This document shows, piece after piece, positions 1 to 7,779 of a DNA stretch of 64,000 nucleotides. Under the pieces are notes generated by a model. It ran no database searches, was not told the DNA's origin, and saw only the letters and a list, made by a program, of their open reading frames with translations. This DNA comes from Dehalococcoidia bacterium. GTDB taxonomy: Bacteria > Chloroflexota > Dehalococcoidia > E44-bin15. Numbering within the stretch: the first letter of the stretch is position 1; each line of letters opens with the position of its first letter. Location: positions 682,001 to 746,000 of the forward strand of contig JBAZMV010000001.1 in NCBI GenBank assembly GCA_041649635.1, read 5' to 3'. The position numbers were made by a program, and so were the translations under genes.

Positions 1-7
1 ATTCTTT

Positions 8-685
8 ATGCGATACGACGAGATAATACGTAAACTACAGAAGTTATCGAATCCGAAGTCTGTGGCAGGAATGGCTAGATACGGAATAAAACCTGCGAAA
101 GCCTACGGGGTATCGATCCCTGACCTGAGAGCCATCGCAAAGGAGATCGGCACGGATCACGAACTGGCCTTAGAGCTATGGCGTTCCGGCATACACGAGG
201 CGCGTATAATCGCCGGCATGATAGCCGACCCCGATAGAACTACGGAGAAACTGATCGACTCATGGGTCAGTGATTTCGATTCGTGGGACATTTGCGATCA
301 GTGCTGCATGAACCTGTTCAGAAGCACCAAATTCGCCTATGGGAAAGCCGTTGAGTGGAGCGCCAACGAAAAAGAATACATCAAAAGGGCCGGCTTCGTC
401 ATGATGGCCTGCCTGGCAGTCGGAGATAAGAAGGCCGGCGACGAAAAATTTCTGGAGTTCCTTCCTATAATCGAGCGGGAAGCTGGCGACAGTAGAAACT
501 ACGTGCAAAAAGCGGTAAACTGGGCACTGAGGCAAATCGGCAAGCGCAACGCCGTACTAAATAAAAAAGCTATCGAGACAGCAGAGGAGATACAGAAGAT
601 GAGCATGCGCAGCGCCAAGTGGATTGCATCCGACGCCTTGCGCGAATTGAAAAGCGAAGCGGTGCAGGCGAGGTTGAAAGGCTAA
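8..685 (+). CDS. DNA alkylation repair protein, AlkD-like
   Basis: A 225-residue all-helical HEAT-like protein of the AlkD family, DNA glycosylases that remove alkylated bases such as 3- and 7-alkylpurines. The typical core is visible: SWDICD at residues 92-97 holds the Trp and likely catalytic Asp, and NWALRQIGKRN near residue 172 is the second conserved Trp-containing helix. The length fits the family. The ATG lies 8 bases into the window, so its ribosome binding site cannot be judged. It is followed by SlyD-type isomerase genes in the same direction with no obvious functional link. The family assignment is confident; substrate range is not visible. Confidence 0.88.
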   Translation: MRYDEIIRKLQKLSNPKSVAGMARYGIKPAKAYGVSIPDLRAIAKEIGTDHELALELWRSGIHEARIIAGMIADPDRTTEKLIDSWVSDFDSWDICDQCCMNLFRSTKFAYGKAVEWSANEKEYIKRAGFVMMACLAVGDKKAGDEKFLEFLPIIEREAGDSRNYVQKAVNWALRQIGKRNAVLNKKAIETAEEIQKMSMRSAKWIASDALRELKSEAVQARLKG

Positions 686-720
686 TAGCTATAAATCATA
701 AACGAGGAATTAGATAAACG

Positions 721-1362
721 ATGTCCAAGAAAAAGAAAAACGAATCCAAATCAGGAAGTTTCCAGAAACTTAAAGTTAAATACAAAGTTGAGTACGAAGC
801 GACAATTTCAAACGTTCAAAAACGATACCCAAAATGGAAAATATTCGCATTAGGCGCGGTTGTAGTAATCGCAATCGTAGTAGGATTAGCGATTGGATTA
901 CAGCCGTCCAACGAAGCAACGACGGCGCGCGACGGCGACGCGGTGAAAGTAGCCTATACCGGCAGCTACGATAACGGCTCGGTATTCGACTCCGCAAACG
1001 CCAGCGCCCCATTAGAATTCACCATCGGCAACAGCAGCATGATACCCGGCTTCGTGAAAGGCGTCATAGGCATGAGCGTGGACCAGACGAAGACGATTCG
1101 CTTGGCGCCTGAGGATGCCTACGGCCCGGCGGAGTTCATAGAAAGTCTTGACTCTTTCCCGCCTAACACTAATGTCGCTGTCGGACAATATTATAGTATT
1201 ACACGTGATGGGGTATACATCGAGGCGCGGGTTGCTGCAGTAGAAGGCGACACCATAACTATGCAAAATCTGAATAAAATGGCCGGGCAGTATCTGAACT
1301 TCGAGATAACGCTAGTCGAATTGATAAAGGCGGGGCAGCCTGCCACAAATACGAGCGGTTGA
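721..1362 (+). CDS. Membrane-anchored SlyD-type FKBP peptidyl-prolyl isomerase
   Basis: A 213-residue protein with a Lys-rich cytoplasmic N-terminus, one membrane helix at about residues 41-60, and an extracytoplasmic FKBP domain from about residue 70. FKBP pocket residues are present (VAYTGSYDNGSVFDS, then IPGFVKGVIGM). The segment after AYGP has SlyD organisation: an inserted flap domain followed by the returning strand MAGQYLNFEITLVEL. It should catalyse prolyl cis/trans isomerisation or chaperone proteins at the outer face of the membrane. GAGGA precedes the ATG. It is the first of three tandem paralogues. Confidence 0.88.
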   Translation: MSKKKKNESKSGSFQKLKVKYKVEYEATISNVQKRYPKWKIFALGAVVVIAIVVGLAIGLQPSNEATTARDGDAVKVAYTGSYDNGSVFDSANASAPLEFTIGNSSMIPGFVKGVIGMSVDQTKTIRLAPEDAYGPAEFIESLDSFPPNTNVAVGQYYSITRDGVYIEARVAAVEGDTITMQNLNKMAGQYLNFEITLVELIKAGQPATNTSG

Positions 1363-1418
1363 GCTTTGCTTCGACATTACAAGAACATATAACACTTGAG
1401 CGCTACGGAGGGAACTGA

Positions 1419-1937
1419 GTGAAAATAAAAAGATCGACTGAACAAATTCTGAAAGTGCTATTTATAGTATCGATAGCATGTATTTCTATGCTGAGCGCCT
1501 GCTCCAGCGAAGCAGCTACAGCTAAGGAGGGAGACACCGTAAAGGTTCTTTACGTCGGTACCTACGAAAACGGCTCAGTGTTCGATTCGTCGGAGTTGCA
1601 TGGCGGCGACCCGCTGGAGTTTACAATTGGCGAAGGAAGATTGCTCCCCGATTTTGAACAGGCCGTCATAGGACTGGCCGAGAGCGAGTCCTCTGACGTA
1701 AGCATCTCAGCCGAAGATGGATACGGCCCTCTTGAAGTGGTACTTACCCTGGAATCGGGAGCGGAACCGCCCGTCCTTGGCCAGCAGTATCAAGTACAGT
1801 TAACAAATGGTAAGGTCATCATCGCCGTAGTCACCAACGTGTCGGAGACAAACGTCACTTTCCTTAATACTCATCAACTAGCCGGCCAGAATTTGAACTT
1901 TGAAATAACGCTGGTGGAAATAGTATCCACTGAATAA
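1419..1937 (+). CDS. SlyD-type FKBP peptidyl-prolyl isomerase, lipoprotein
   Basis: A 172-residue exported paralogue of the preceding gene. It starts at GTG with GGAGGG six bases upstream. The signal peptide ends in the lipobox LSAC, so the protein should be lipid-anchored at Cys about residue 27. The FKBP core (VKVLYVGTYENGSVFDSSE) is followed by an inserted flap and a clear SlyD C-terminal motif (HQLAGQNLNFEITLVEI). Some flap positions that are charged in the cytosolic copy differ here. Likely role: folding of secreted or surface proteins. Confidence 0.88.
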   Translation: MKIKRSTEQILKVLFIVSIACISMLSACSSEAATAKEGDTVKVLYVGTYENGSVFDSSELHGGDPLEFTIGEGRLLPDFEQAVIGLAESESSDVSISAEDGYGPLEVVLTLESGAEPPVLGQQYQVQLTNGKVIIAVVTNVSETNVTFLNTHQLAGQNLNFEITLVEIVSTE

Positions 1938-1976
1938 TCAAACGAGCTTATATTTTTTCGATTCGAAAGGAGCCAG

Positions 1977-2411
1977 ATGGCAAAGGCAAAACCCGGCGAT
2001 ACCGTGCTGGTGCTGTACATAGGCACGCTGGACAATGGCGATATTTTCGACTCTTCGGAGATACACGGGAATACCCCCCTGCAGATAAAGCTGGGGGAGG
2101 GAAAAGTCCTGCCCGGGTTCGAACAGGCTATCATCGGCATGAAGCCGAATCAGAGCAAGATTATACACATACCGGCCGAACAGGCCTACGGACCATACCG
2201 CGACGAACTGGTGGACACCATCAGCGCCCGCGAGTATCCGAAAGGCTATACCCCGGACGTCGGAGACACATTCAGTGTACCCCTGCAGAACGGCGGCAGC
2301 ACAAGGGTGACGGTGATAGAGGTTTTCCAGAACGGCTTAAAGATAGACGCAAACCACCCGCTTGCCGGACAGAACTTGAACTTTGAGATAAAGCTCATGG
2401 AGATACTTTAG
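1977..2411 (+). CDS. SlyD-type FKBP peptidyl-prolyl isomerase, cytosolic
   Basis: A 144-residue protein with no signal peptide or membrane segment. It has the FKBP half-domain (VLYIGTLDNGDIFDSSE, LPGFEQAIIGM), the insert-in-flap domain, and the SlyD return strand HPLAGQNLNFEIKLMEI. It lacks the long His-rich metal-binding tail of Escherichia coli SlyD. AAGGAG precedes the ATG. It completes a tandem set with membrane, lipid-anchored and soluble versions of one fold, 39 bases after the lipoprotein copy. Confidence 0.9.
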   Translation: MAKAKPGDTVLVLYIGTLDNGDIFDSSEIHGNTPLQIKLGEGKVLPGFEQAIIGMKPNQSKIIHIPAEQAYGPYRDELVDTISAREYPKGYTPDVGDTFSVPLQNGGSTRVTVIEVFQNGLKIDANHPLAGQNLNFEIKLMEIL

Positions 2412-2477
2412 AAGCCCGCCCACCCTTTCCTTTCCCCATAACAGTAACGAAACCGAAAATCGCATTGGAAGAGGGCA

Positions 2478-3410
2478 ATGATAGAAAACAAAATAACCTT
2501 CATCTCCGGTGATATTCGGCTGGCTGGGACAATGTGCCTGCCCTCGGATGATGGAGTTTTCCCCTGCGTGCTGATGATACACGGCTCCGGCCCCCTAGAT
2601 AGAGACGAGAACACCCCCCAAATAAAGCTAGATGCCTTTAACACGATAGCGCACCACCTTGTGAGGAAAGGAATTGCCAGCCTCAGATACGACAAGCGCG
2701 GCTGCGGGGAAAGCGGCGGCTCCTTCGACGCGGCGGGCTTCTACGATTTGGCGCAGGACGGCATGGCGGCTTACAGATTCCTCGCCGCGCACGAAAACGT
2801 CGACAAAGAGAAAATATTCTTATTGGGTCATAGCGAAGGATCGATGATCGCCCCCAGGATTTGCCTAAGCTACCCGGCTATAGCGGGCCTTATCCTTCTC
2901 GGCGTACAGGTTAAACGACTGGAAGAGGGCCTTAAATACCAGGCGCAAATGATCATGGACGATGTTAAGAAAGGCAAAGGATTCTCCAGGTTCATATACA
3001 GAATCGTATGGAAACTGATACGATACGACCCCGTTAAAACGCAGCAGGCGATATTTACAAAGGCCAGGAATACGGACAAGGACTCCTTCCGCTACAAAGG
3101 CCAGAAGATAAACGCTAAGTGGCTGCGGGAACATATAGAATACGATCCGAAGTACACGATGCGCAATGTATGCTGTCCCATCCTGTCCATAACAGGGGAT
3201 AAAGACATACAGGTGGACCCGCAGGACGCGGCGCTGGTGGCTGACCTGGCCAAGGGTAAAGTCGAGTATCATATCCTTTCGAACCTGACCCACATCCTGC
3301 GCACGGACGACGGCCCGCCGTCGATATTCAACTACAAGCGGCTGCTGAAACAAGAGATCGACAAGCGCCTGCTGGAGCTGATATCCAACTGGCTTCAGAA
3401 GCAGCTTTAA
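2478..3410 (+). CDS. Alpha/beta-fold hydrolase
   Basis: A 310-residue serine hydrolase. HGSGPLDRDEN near residue 31 is the oxyanion-hole region. GHSEGS near residue 117 is the nucleophile elbow. GDKDIQVDP near residue 240 and the His in NLTHILR are candidates for the acid and base of the triad. It has no signal peptide and is probably cytosolic. The pattern resembles dienelactone-hydrolase/BAAT-like esterases, and the substrate cannot be read from sequence. A ribosome site GAGGG precedes the ATG. recO follows after 25 bases and may be co-transcribed. Confidence 0.82.
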   Translation: MIENKITFISGDIRLAGTMCLPSDDGVFPCVLMIHGSGPLDRDENTPQIKLDAFNTIAHHLVRKGIASLRYDKRGCGESGGSFDAAGFYDLAQDGMAAYRFLAAHENVDKEKIFLLGHSEGSMIAPRICLSYPAIAGLILLGVQVKRLEEGLKYQAQMIMDDVKKGKGFSRFIYRIVWKLIRYDPVKTQQAIFTKARNTDKDSFRYKGQKINAKWLREHIEYDPKYTMRNVCCPILSITGDKDIQVDPQDAALVADLAKGKVEYHILSNLTHILRTDDGPPSIFNYKRLLKQEIDKRLLELISNWLQKQL

Positions 3411-3435
3411 TCCGTATTTCATTGAAATAAAGCCG

Positions 3436-4200
3436 ATGTCAACGCCAAAGGTCTACAAAACCGATGCCATTGTCCTCAAACGCATCGTCCTCGGCGAGGC
3501 GGACAAGATACTTGTGCTTTACACGCCGAACCTTGGCAAGCTTAGCGCTATAGCCAAAGGCTCGCGCCGCCCCAGGAGCAAGCTGTCCGGACACCTTGAG
3601 CTCCTAACCCACTGCCGCATGATGCTGGCGCGCGGCCAGAAGCTCGATGTTGTCAGCCAGTCGGAGACCATATCCGGCTTTCTGCCGTTGCGTGACGATC
3701 TGTGGCGCACCAGCCTGGCCCTCTACGCCGCGGAGCTCGTCGATCAGCTTGCGGAGGAGCATATCGGCAACTATCCTGTCTACGAACTTCTTCTTGCAAC
3801 GCTGCACCGCCTGAGCGAGGGCGACAACGGAGAGCTGGCGTTACGATGTTTCGAATTGCACCTGCTGGCGCACCTGGGATACAAGCCGGAGTTGAACGAG
3901 TGCACTATTTGCAAGTCGCGCATGCAGCCGGGGGATAACTACTTCAGCGCCGGGGCCGGCGGGGTGCTGTGTCCCGCCTGCCGCGCCAAGGCATCACTGT
4001 CCCGTCCGATATCGCTCAACGCTTTAAAGACTCTGCGTTACTGGCAGACAAACGACTACGAAAAATCGCGCAAGGTAAAGGTAAGCGCCGAGCTCATGCA
4101 GGAGTTGGAGATTATTTTACGACAGTATATCCGATACATTCTGGAGAAAGATTTAAAGTCGACGGCATGGCTGGACAGGCTGAAGAGAGAACAAATGTAG
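3436..4200 (+). CDS. recO: DNA repair protein RecO
   Basis: A 254-residue RecO, which anneals single strands and helps load RecA in the RecFOR pathway. The N-terminal OB fold begins KTDAIVLKRIVLGEADKILVLYTPNLGKLSAIAKGSRR, a strong family signature. The C-terminal helical domain carries a CTIC...CPAC zinc knuckle between about residues 156 and 182. Length is normal. The ribosome site is weak, suggesting coupling to the upstream hydrolase gene. A REP-associated transposase gene begins about 90 bases after its stop. Confidence 0.92.
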   Translation: MSTPKVYKTDAIVLKRIVLGEADKILVLYTPNLGKLSAIAKGSRRPRSKLSGHLELLTHCRMMLARGQKLDVVSQSETISGFLPLRDDLWRTSLALYAAELVDQLAEEHIGNYPVYELLLATLHRLSEGDNGELALRCFELHLLAHLGYKPELNECTICKSRMQPGDNYFSAGAGGVLCPACRAKASLSRPISLNALKTLRYWQTNDYEKSRKVKVSAELMQELEIILRQYIRYILEKDLKSTAWLDRLKREQM

Positions 4201-4242
4201 ATACACAGGAAATTTTCAATTATTGGGAAAATGGCATTTGCC

Positions 4243-4267
4243 GTAGGGGCGGTTCGCGAACCGCCCC
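4243..4267. repeat. REP-like palindrome GTAGGGGC upstream of its transposase
   Basis: GTAGGGGC followed by a near-perfect inverted repeat (GGGGCGGTTCG / CGAACCGCCCC) lies between recO and the REP-associated transposase. It has the same GTAGGGGC head as palindromes inside that transposase gene and at 20758 and 56209, so it is probably a substrate or relic of this enzyme family. Confidence 0.75.
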
Positions 4268-4289
4268 AATAAAATCGAGCAATTCACAT

Positions 4290-4862
4290 ATGATAGACAA
4301 ACAAGATAACCGCCGCCGTTCTATTAGATTAGAACATTACGATTATTCCCAGGCAGGCGCCTATTTTGTAACAATTTGCACACATAATAGGGAATGCTTA
4401 TTCGGTGAAATCATTGACGGGGAAATGGCATTGAACGACGCCGGGTTTATGATTGAAAAATGGCTGTACGAATTGCCGAATAAATTTAAAGGAATCGTAT
4501 TAGGTGAATATATCATTATGCCAAACCATGTCCATTACATAATCGAAAACACCGGCCCCGTAGGGGCAGACCTATGTGTCTGCCCTCGTAACCCAGACAA
4601 GGGCGAACACGCAGGTTCGCCCCTACAAAAAACGGTACAATGGCTCAAAACAATGACAACCAACGAATATATCCGAAATGTTAAAGGAAACGGCTGGCAA
4701 ATGTTTAACGACAAACTCTGGCAACGCAACTATTACGAACATGTGATCCGCAACGAGTCGGACCTGGCGGAGGTGCGGGAATACATTCTGAATAACCCCG
4801 CCCGCTGGAACGAGGACGATTACAACCCCGACTCGCTGTCTGGCTCGACAGATTGCAGCTAA
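4290..4862 (+). CDS. REP-associated tyrosine transposase (TnpA_REP / Y1 HUH family)
   Basis: A 190-residue single-strand transposase of the IS200/IS605-related RAYT group, which nicks and mobilises short REP palindromes. The start is taken at the ATG beginning MIDKQDNRRRS, where family similarity begins; the open frame upstream runs into recO. Visible motifs are YFVTICTHNRECLFGEI, the HUH motif in MPNHVHYIIE, and the candidate nucleophile Tyr in RNYYEHVIR. Between HUH and the C-terminal part the gene contains an in-frame pair of inverted REP palindromes (4560-4626), translated as GADLCVCPRN...GEHAGSPLQ. It looks intact and is probably a domesticated or single-copy element. Confidence 0.88.
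   Translation: MIDKQDNRRRSIRLEHYDYSQAGAYFVTICTHNRECLFGEIIDGEMALNDAGFMIEKWLYELPNKFKGIVLGEYIIMPNHVHYIIENTGPVGADLCVCPRNPDKGEHAGSPLQKTVQWLKTMTTNEYIRNVKGNGWQMFNDKLWQRNYYEHVIRNESDLAEVREYILNNPARWNEDDYNPDSLSGSTDCS
4560..4626. repeat. Inverted pair of REP palindromes inside the transposase gene
   Basis: Two hairpins face each other: GTAGGGGCAGAC...GTCTGCCC at 4560-4585 and GGGCGAAC...GTTCGCCCCTAC at 4601-4626. The outer ends (GTAGGGGC and GCCCCTAC) are inverted copies, the layout of a BIME-type composite. The reading frame stays open through the insert, so the transposase tolerates it as a surface loop. Confidence 0.8.
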
Positions 4863-4932
4863 AGAAATAAACTAGGGTAATTATGAAAGCGCTACCAATT
4901 TCCAAACTCAGAGAAAAAGGTATTTGTACAAG

Positions 4933-5367
4933 ATGAAGTTATTTTCGATAATAGTGTGCCTTGGCTTAATATCCTTTGTGCTCGTTATATTTGATACTTT
5001 GCTTACTCAAGCTTTTGCCGGAATTACACTTGGATTGTTTGTTAATCTGGCGTGGATGATAGGAAGTGTACAACAGACTACTGAATATTGGAATAACACC
5101 GGTCCCCAGTGGATGCAATTTGTTTCTAAGCAACTATATAAATTGAATCTGCTGATACAAGCTAAAGTTATACAATATAACCTATTCAAGCGGATATCTC
5201 TTGGCATTGGTTTAGCTTGTATTACGGGTATAATCATCACAAGACCTGACACGATCAATTGGTGGATTACGCTCATTAGCTTACTGACAACATGGATATT
5301 AGGCATATGCTTGTCAGAGTGGTACATCAGGCGGAAATTTCATCGTATAGACTGGAAAGACTTATAA
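4933..5367 (+). CDS. Small integral membrane protein, unknown function
   Basis: I do not recognise a family. The 144-residue product starts at ATG 4933 (MKLFSIIV), with GAGAAAAAGG about 12 bases upstream; a TTG at 4924 would add three residues but sits too close to that site. It has about four hydrophobic segments arranged as two pairs: residues ~4-20 and ~23-42, then ~87-105 and ~110-127, separated by a polar stretch. It stands between the transposase and the convergent polyprenyl synthase gene. Confidence 0.6.
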   Translation: MKLFSIIVCLGLISFVLVIFDTLLTQAFAGITLGLFVNLAWMIGSVQQTTEYWNNTGPQWMQFVSKQLYKLNLLIQAKVIQYNLFKRISLGIGLACITGIIITRPDTINWWITLISLLTTWILGICLSEWYIRRKFHRIDWKDL

Positions 5368-5368
5368 T

Positions 5369-6352
5369 CTACTTCCGTCTCTCAACTACGAAATCGGCCA
5401 GCTCGTTCATGGCGCGGCGGCAATCCTTGTCAGGAAGATGCTCGATATCGCGGCGGGCCCTTGCCGAGAAGTCCTCGGCGACTTTGTAACAATCCTCCAG
5501 AATCGACGTGTTGCGCACCTTCTCGATGATGCGGTTCACTTCCTCCTGCCCGCCCTTCTTCTCGAACAGTGTTTTTACACTCCTGTCTTTTGGATGCTGC
5601 TCCATGAACAGCAGCGTCGGCAGCGTTATGGTGCCCTGCAGCAGGTCGTTGCCCGCCGGCTTGCCCAGCACCTTGGCATCGGCGGTGAAATCGAGGATGT
5701 CATCGACGACCTGGAACGCCATGCCCACGTTGCGGCCGTAGCTCTTCAGCGCTTCGATAGACTTTTCCGGAGCGCCGCTCAGTATAGCCCCGCCGCCGGT
5801 CGAGGCTGCGAAGAGCGAGGCCGTCTTGCTGTTTATCTGCTCATAGTAACCCTCACGCGTCTGCTTCCAGTTGCGCGTGCCGAAGGTCTCCCGCAACTGG
5901 CCGCTGGAGAGCTCGGTGAGCGTCTTGGCGAAGAGCTCCATGACCCGCAGGTCGCCGATGCTGCATATCAAATCAGCCGACAGGGCGTAGAGGTAATCGC
6001 CCAGCAGCACCGCGATGCCCTCCCCCCACACCTGGTTCACCGCCGGCTTGCCCCGCCGCGTGACGGCCTTGTCGACGGCGTCATCGTGAACCAGCGACGC
6101 GGTATGAAAAACCTCGATGCCGGTGCCCATTGTTACCAGCCTGTCGAGTTCATAGTTATAGAACTTGCCGGAGAGGAGCGTCAGCACCGGCCTGATGCGC
6201 TTGCCGCCACTGTCCAGCACGTAGCTCAGCGGCACGGAGACCCATGGAAACTCCACGCTCGCCAGGGACTTCAGCCTCTTCTCCACAAGCTCAAGGCCGT
6301 CTTTTATCGGCTCGTATATCGATGCTACGGACACGCGGCTCCTTTCGCTCAA
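5369..6352 (-). CDS. Polyprenyl diphosphate synthase, long-chain type
   Basis: A 327-residue trans-prenyltransferase that extends allylic diphosphates with isopentenyl diphosphate, feeding quinone or carrier-lipid synthesis. The first aspartate-rich motif is HDDAVDKAVTRRGKP and the second is DDILDFT. Residues four and five before the first motif are small (A and S in HTASLVHDD), which in this family allows long products such as heptaprenyl to nonaprenyl. It is the last gene of a minus-strand run metG-tatD-unknown-synthase, and its start overlaps the previous stop by four bases, indicating translational coupling. Confidence 0.9.
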   Translation of the reverse strand: MSERSRVSVASIYEPIKDGLELVEKRLKSLASVEFPWVSVPLSYVLDSGGKRIRPVLTLLSGKFYNYELDRLVTMGTGIEVFHTASLVHDDAVDKAVTRRGKPAVNQVWGEGIAVLLGDYLYALSADLICSIGDLRVMELFAKTLTELSSGQLRETFGTRNWKQTREGYYEQINSKTASLFAASTGGGAILSGAPEKSIEALKSYGRNVGMAFQVVDDILDFTADAKVLGKPAGNDLLQGTITLPTLLFMEQHPKDRSVKTLFEKKGGQEEVNRIIEKVRNTSILEDCYKVAEDFSARARRDIEHLPDKDCRRAMNELADFVVERRK

Positions 6353-6975
6353 TTCTCCGACTGCTCCCGCTTAATGAACTTGGAATAATGCTTTGTGAAG
6401 AAATCGTCGATGATGGTTGCCATCTGCTCCTCGGAAAGCTCGAACATTTTCTTAAGCCCCTCGTGCAACATGTATACGGTTATCCCGGTAAAGAGAACGG
6501 TCATCTCCTTCTCTTCAACCGCATCCTCGGTTTCGCCGCGCACTATCTTCCGGATATTGCGCCCGACCTTTTCGAATTGGTTGGTGCCTTCCCCGTAATC
6601 ATCCAGCTTCTCTTGCAGGTCCTCAACGCCGTAGCTGAACCGAATATACCTCGTCACGATGTCCAACACCCTGTCGATATCATCCTCGCACAGTTCGCCA
6701 ACGCGGTCGTGCCAGACCTGCTTTACGATCTCGAAGCAGATGTAGCTCGCCGTCTCTTTGGTCAGCACGGCCCCCTCCTGTTGCGACAGCTTTTTGTTCG
6801 GAGCCGAGCTGTGCTTGGGATCGCCTCCGAGCCTGCCGTTCTCATAGAAGTCGGTCAGGCTCCTCATGGCATAGCCGATGACCTCAACGCCCTTGAGATA
6901 GAGGCATATGCCCCTCTTATCGATCAGCGGAAGTTGCTTAGGATCCAGTTTCTCTTTTCCTGTTTCTTCGTCCAT
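6349..6975 (-). CDS. Conserved-looking hypothetical protein in the metG-tatD operon
   Basis: I do not recognise a named family. The 208-residue product is soluble and acidic, with predicted helical stretches rich in Glu, Asp and Arg and no signal peptide, metal-binding cluster or nucleotide motif. A His/Trp segment (VKQVWHDRVGELCEDDIDRVLD) around residue 85 and a C-terminal helical EQMATIIDDFFTKHYSKF stand out. It lies three bases after tatD and overlaps the polyprenyl synthase start by four bases, so it is co-expressed with both. A partner or regulator of the synthase is possible but only inferred from position. Confidence 0.65.
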   Translation of the reverse strand: MDEETGKEKLDPKQLPLIDKRGICLYLKGVEVIGYAMRSLTDFYENGRLGGDPKHSSAPNKKLSQQEGAVLTKETASYICFEIVKQVWHDRVGELCEDDIDRVLDIVTRYIRFSYGVEDLQEKLDDYGEGTNQFEKVGRNIRKIVRGETEDAVEEKEMTVLFTGITVYMLHEGLKKMFELSEEQMATIIDDFFTKHYSKFIKREQSEN

Positions 6976-6978
6976 TAT

Positions 6979-7779
6979 TCATCCTTCGACGCCCTGCTTT
7001 ATCGGCAAACGAAACAATCGTATCGCATTAGCCGATGTGATCTCAGCTACCGATTCGGGCGACATTCCTTTCATTTCCGCGATCTTGGCCGCGATATATG
7101 ATACGTAAGACGGCTCGTTCCGCTTCCCGCGATGCGCCTGCGGCGTGAGAAAGGGGCAATCCGTCTCGATTAACATCTTATCCAGCGGTATTTCTTTAGC
7201 GACATTCGCCGCCGCCGATTTGGGATACGTAACCGGCCCGGCGAACGACAGCAGAAACCCCATATCGATATACTTCCTGCCGAGGTCGGCATCACCGCTG
7301 AAGCAATGCAGTACGCCCACCGGCCTGTCCTCGATTTTTAATCCATCGACCCAATCCTTTAATATGTCGAAAACTTCGTCCCGTGCGTTCCGGCTATGGA
7401 TCACTACGGGCAATCCCGCCTTTGACGCAATCTCCAACTGCCGTTTGAAAGAATCTACCTGCGACTCCTTCGACGAGCGGTTGCGGTAGAAATCGAGGCC
7501 GATCTCTCCTACGGCGACAATCTTTGGATGTCTCGCTAAATCCTCAAGTCGAGCGGTATCTGCTTCCGTTACCTTTGACGCGTCGTGCGGGTGGATGCCG
7601 ACGGTGGCGTACACATCGCTATGTTTCTCGGCAAGCGCGATCGCCGCCTCGCTGGAGGCGACATCGATTCCGATAGTGATGATCGCCGCCACGCCGGACT
7701 CGCGCGCCCGCTGCAATACCGCATCGCGGTCATCATCGAACTCGGGCATGTCCATATGCGTGTGGGAATCAAGCAGCAC
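6979..7779 (-). CDS. tatD: TatD family metal-dependent hydrolase
   Basis: A TatD-family DNase/hydrolase with an amidohydrolase TIM barrel. Metal ligands are visible in order: LLDSHTHMD at the N-terminus, GEIGLDFYRN, VIHSRNA, HCFSGD and the final ETDCPFLTP. I place the start at GTG 7779 because a good ribosome site (GGAGGGCGGGC) lies directly before it and family similarity begins at LLDSHTHMD; a longer frame to 7824 lies inside metG. It overlaps the metG stop by 11 bases. TatD proteins have 3'-5' exonuclease activity linked to repair, but the physiological substrate varies. Confidence 0.9.
   Translation of the reverse strand: MLLDSHTHMDMPEFDDDRDAVLQRARESGVAAIITIGIDVASSEAAIALAEKHSDVYATVGIHPHDASKVTEADTARLEDLARHPKIVAVGEIGLDFYRNRSSKESQVDSFKRQLEIASKAGLPVVIHSRNARDEVFDILKDWVDGLKIEDRPVGVLHCFSGDADLGRKYIDMGFLLSFAGPVTYPKSAAANVAKEIPLDKMLIETDCPFLTPQAHRGKRNEPSYVSYIAAKIAEMKGMSPESVAEITSANAIRLFRLPIKQGVEG

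Noticed and set aside
4290..4862. Transposase gene as a complete insertion sequence with its own ends
   Set aside because: No terminal inverted repeats or target duplications; it fits a stand-alone RAYT gene.
5438..7101. Long plus-strand frames opposite the prenyl synthase and its neighbour
   Set aside because: They are low-complexity antisense readings of GC-rich coding; the minus-strand genes have clear motifs.
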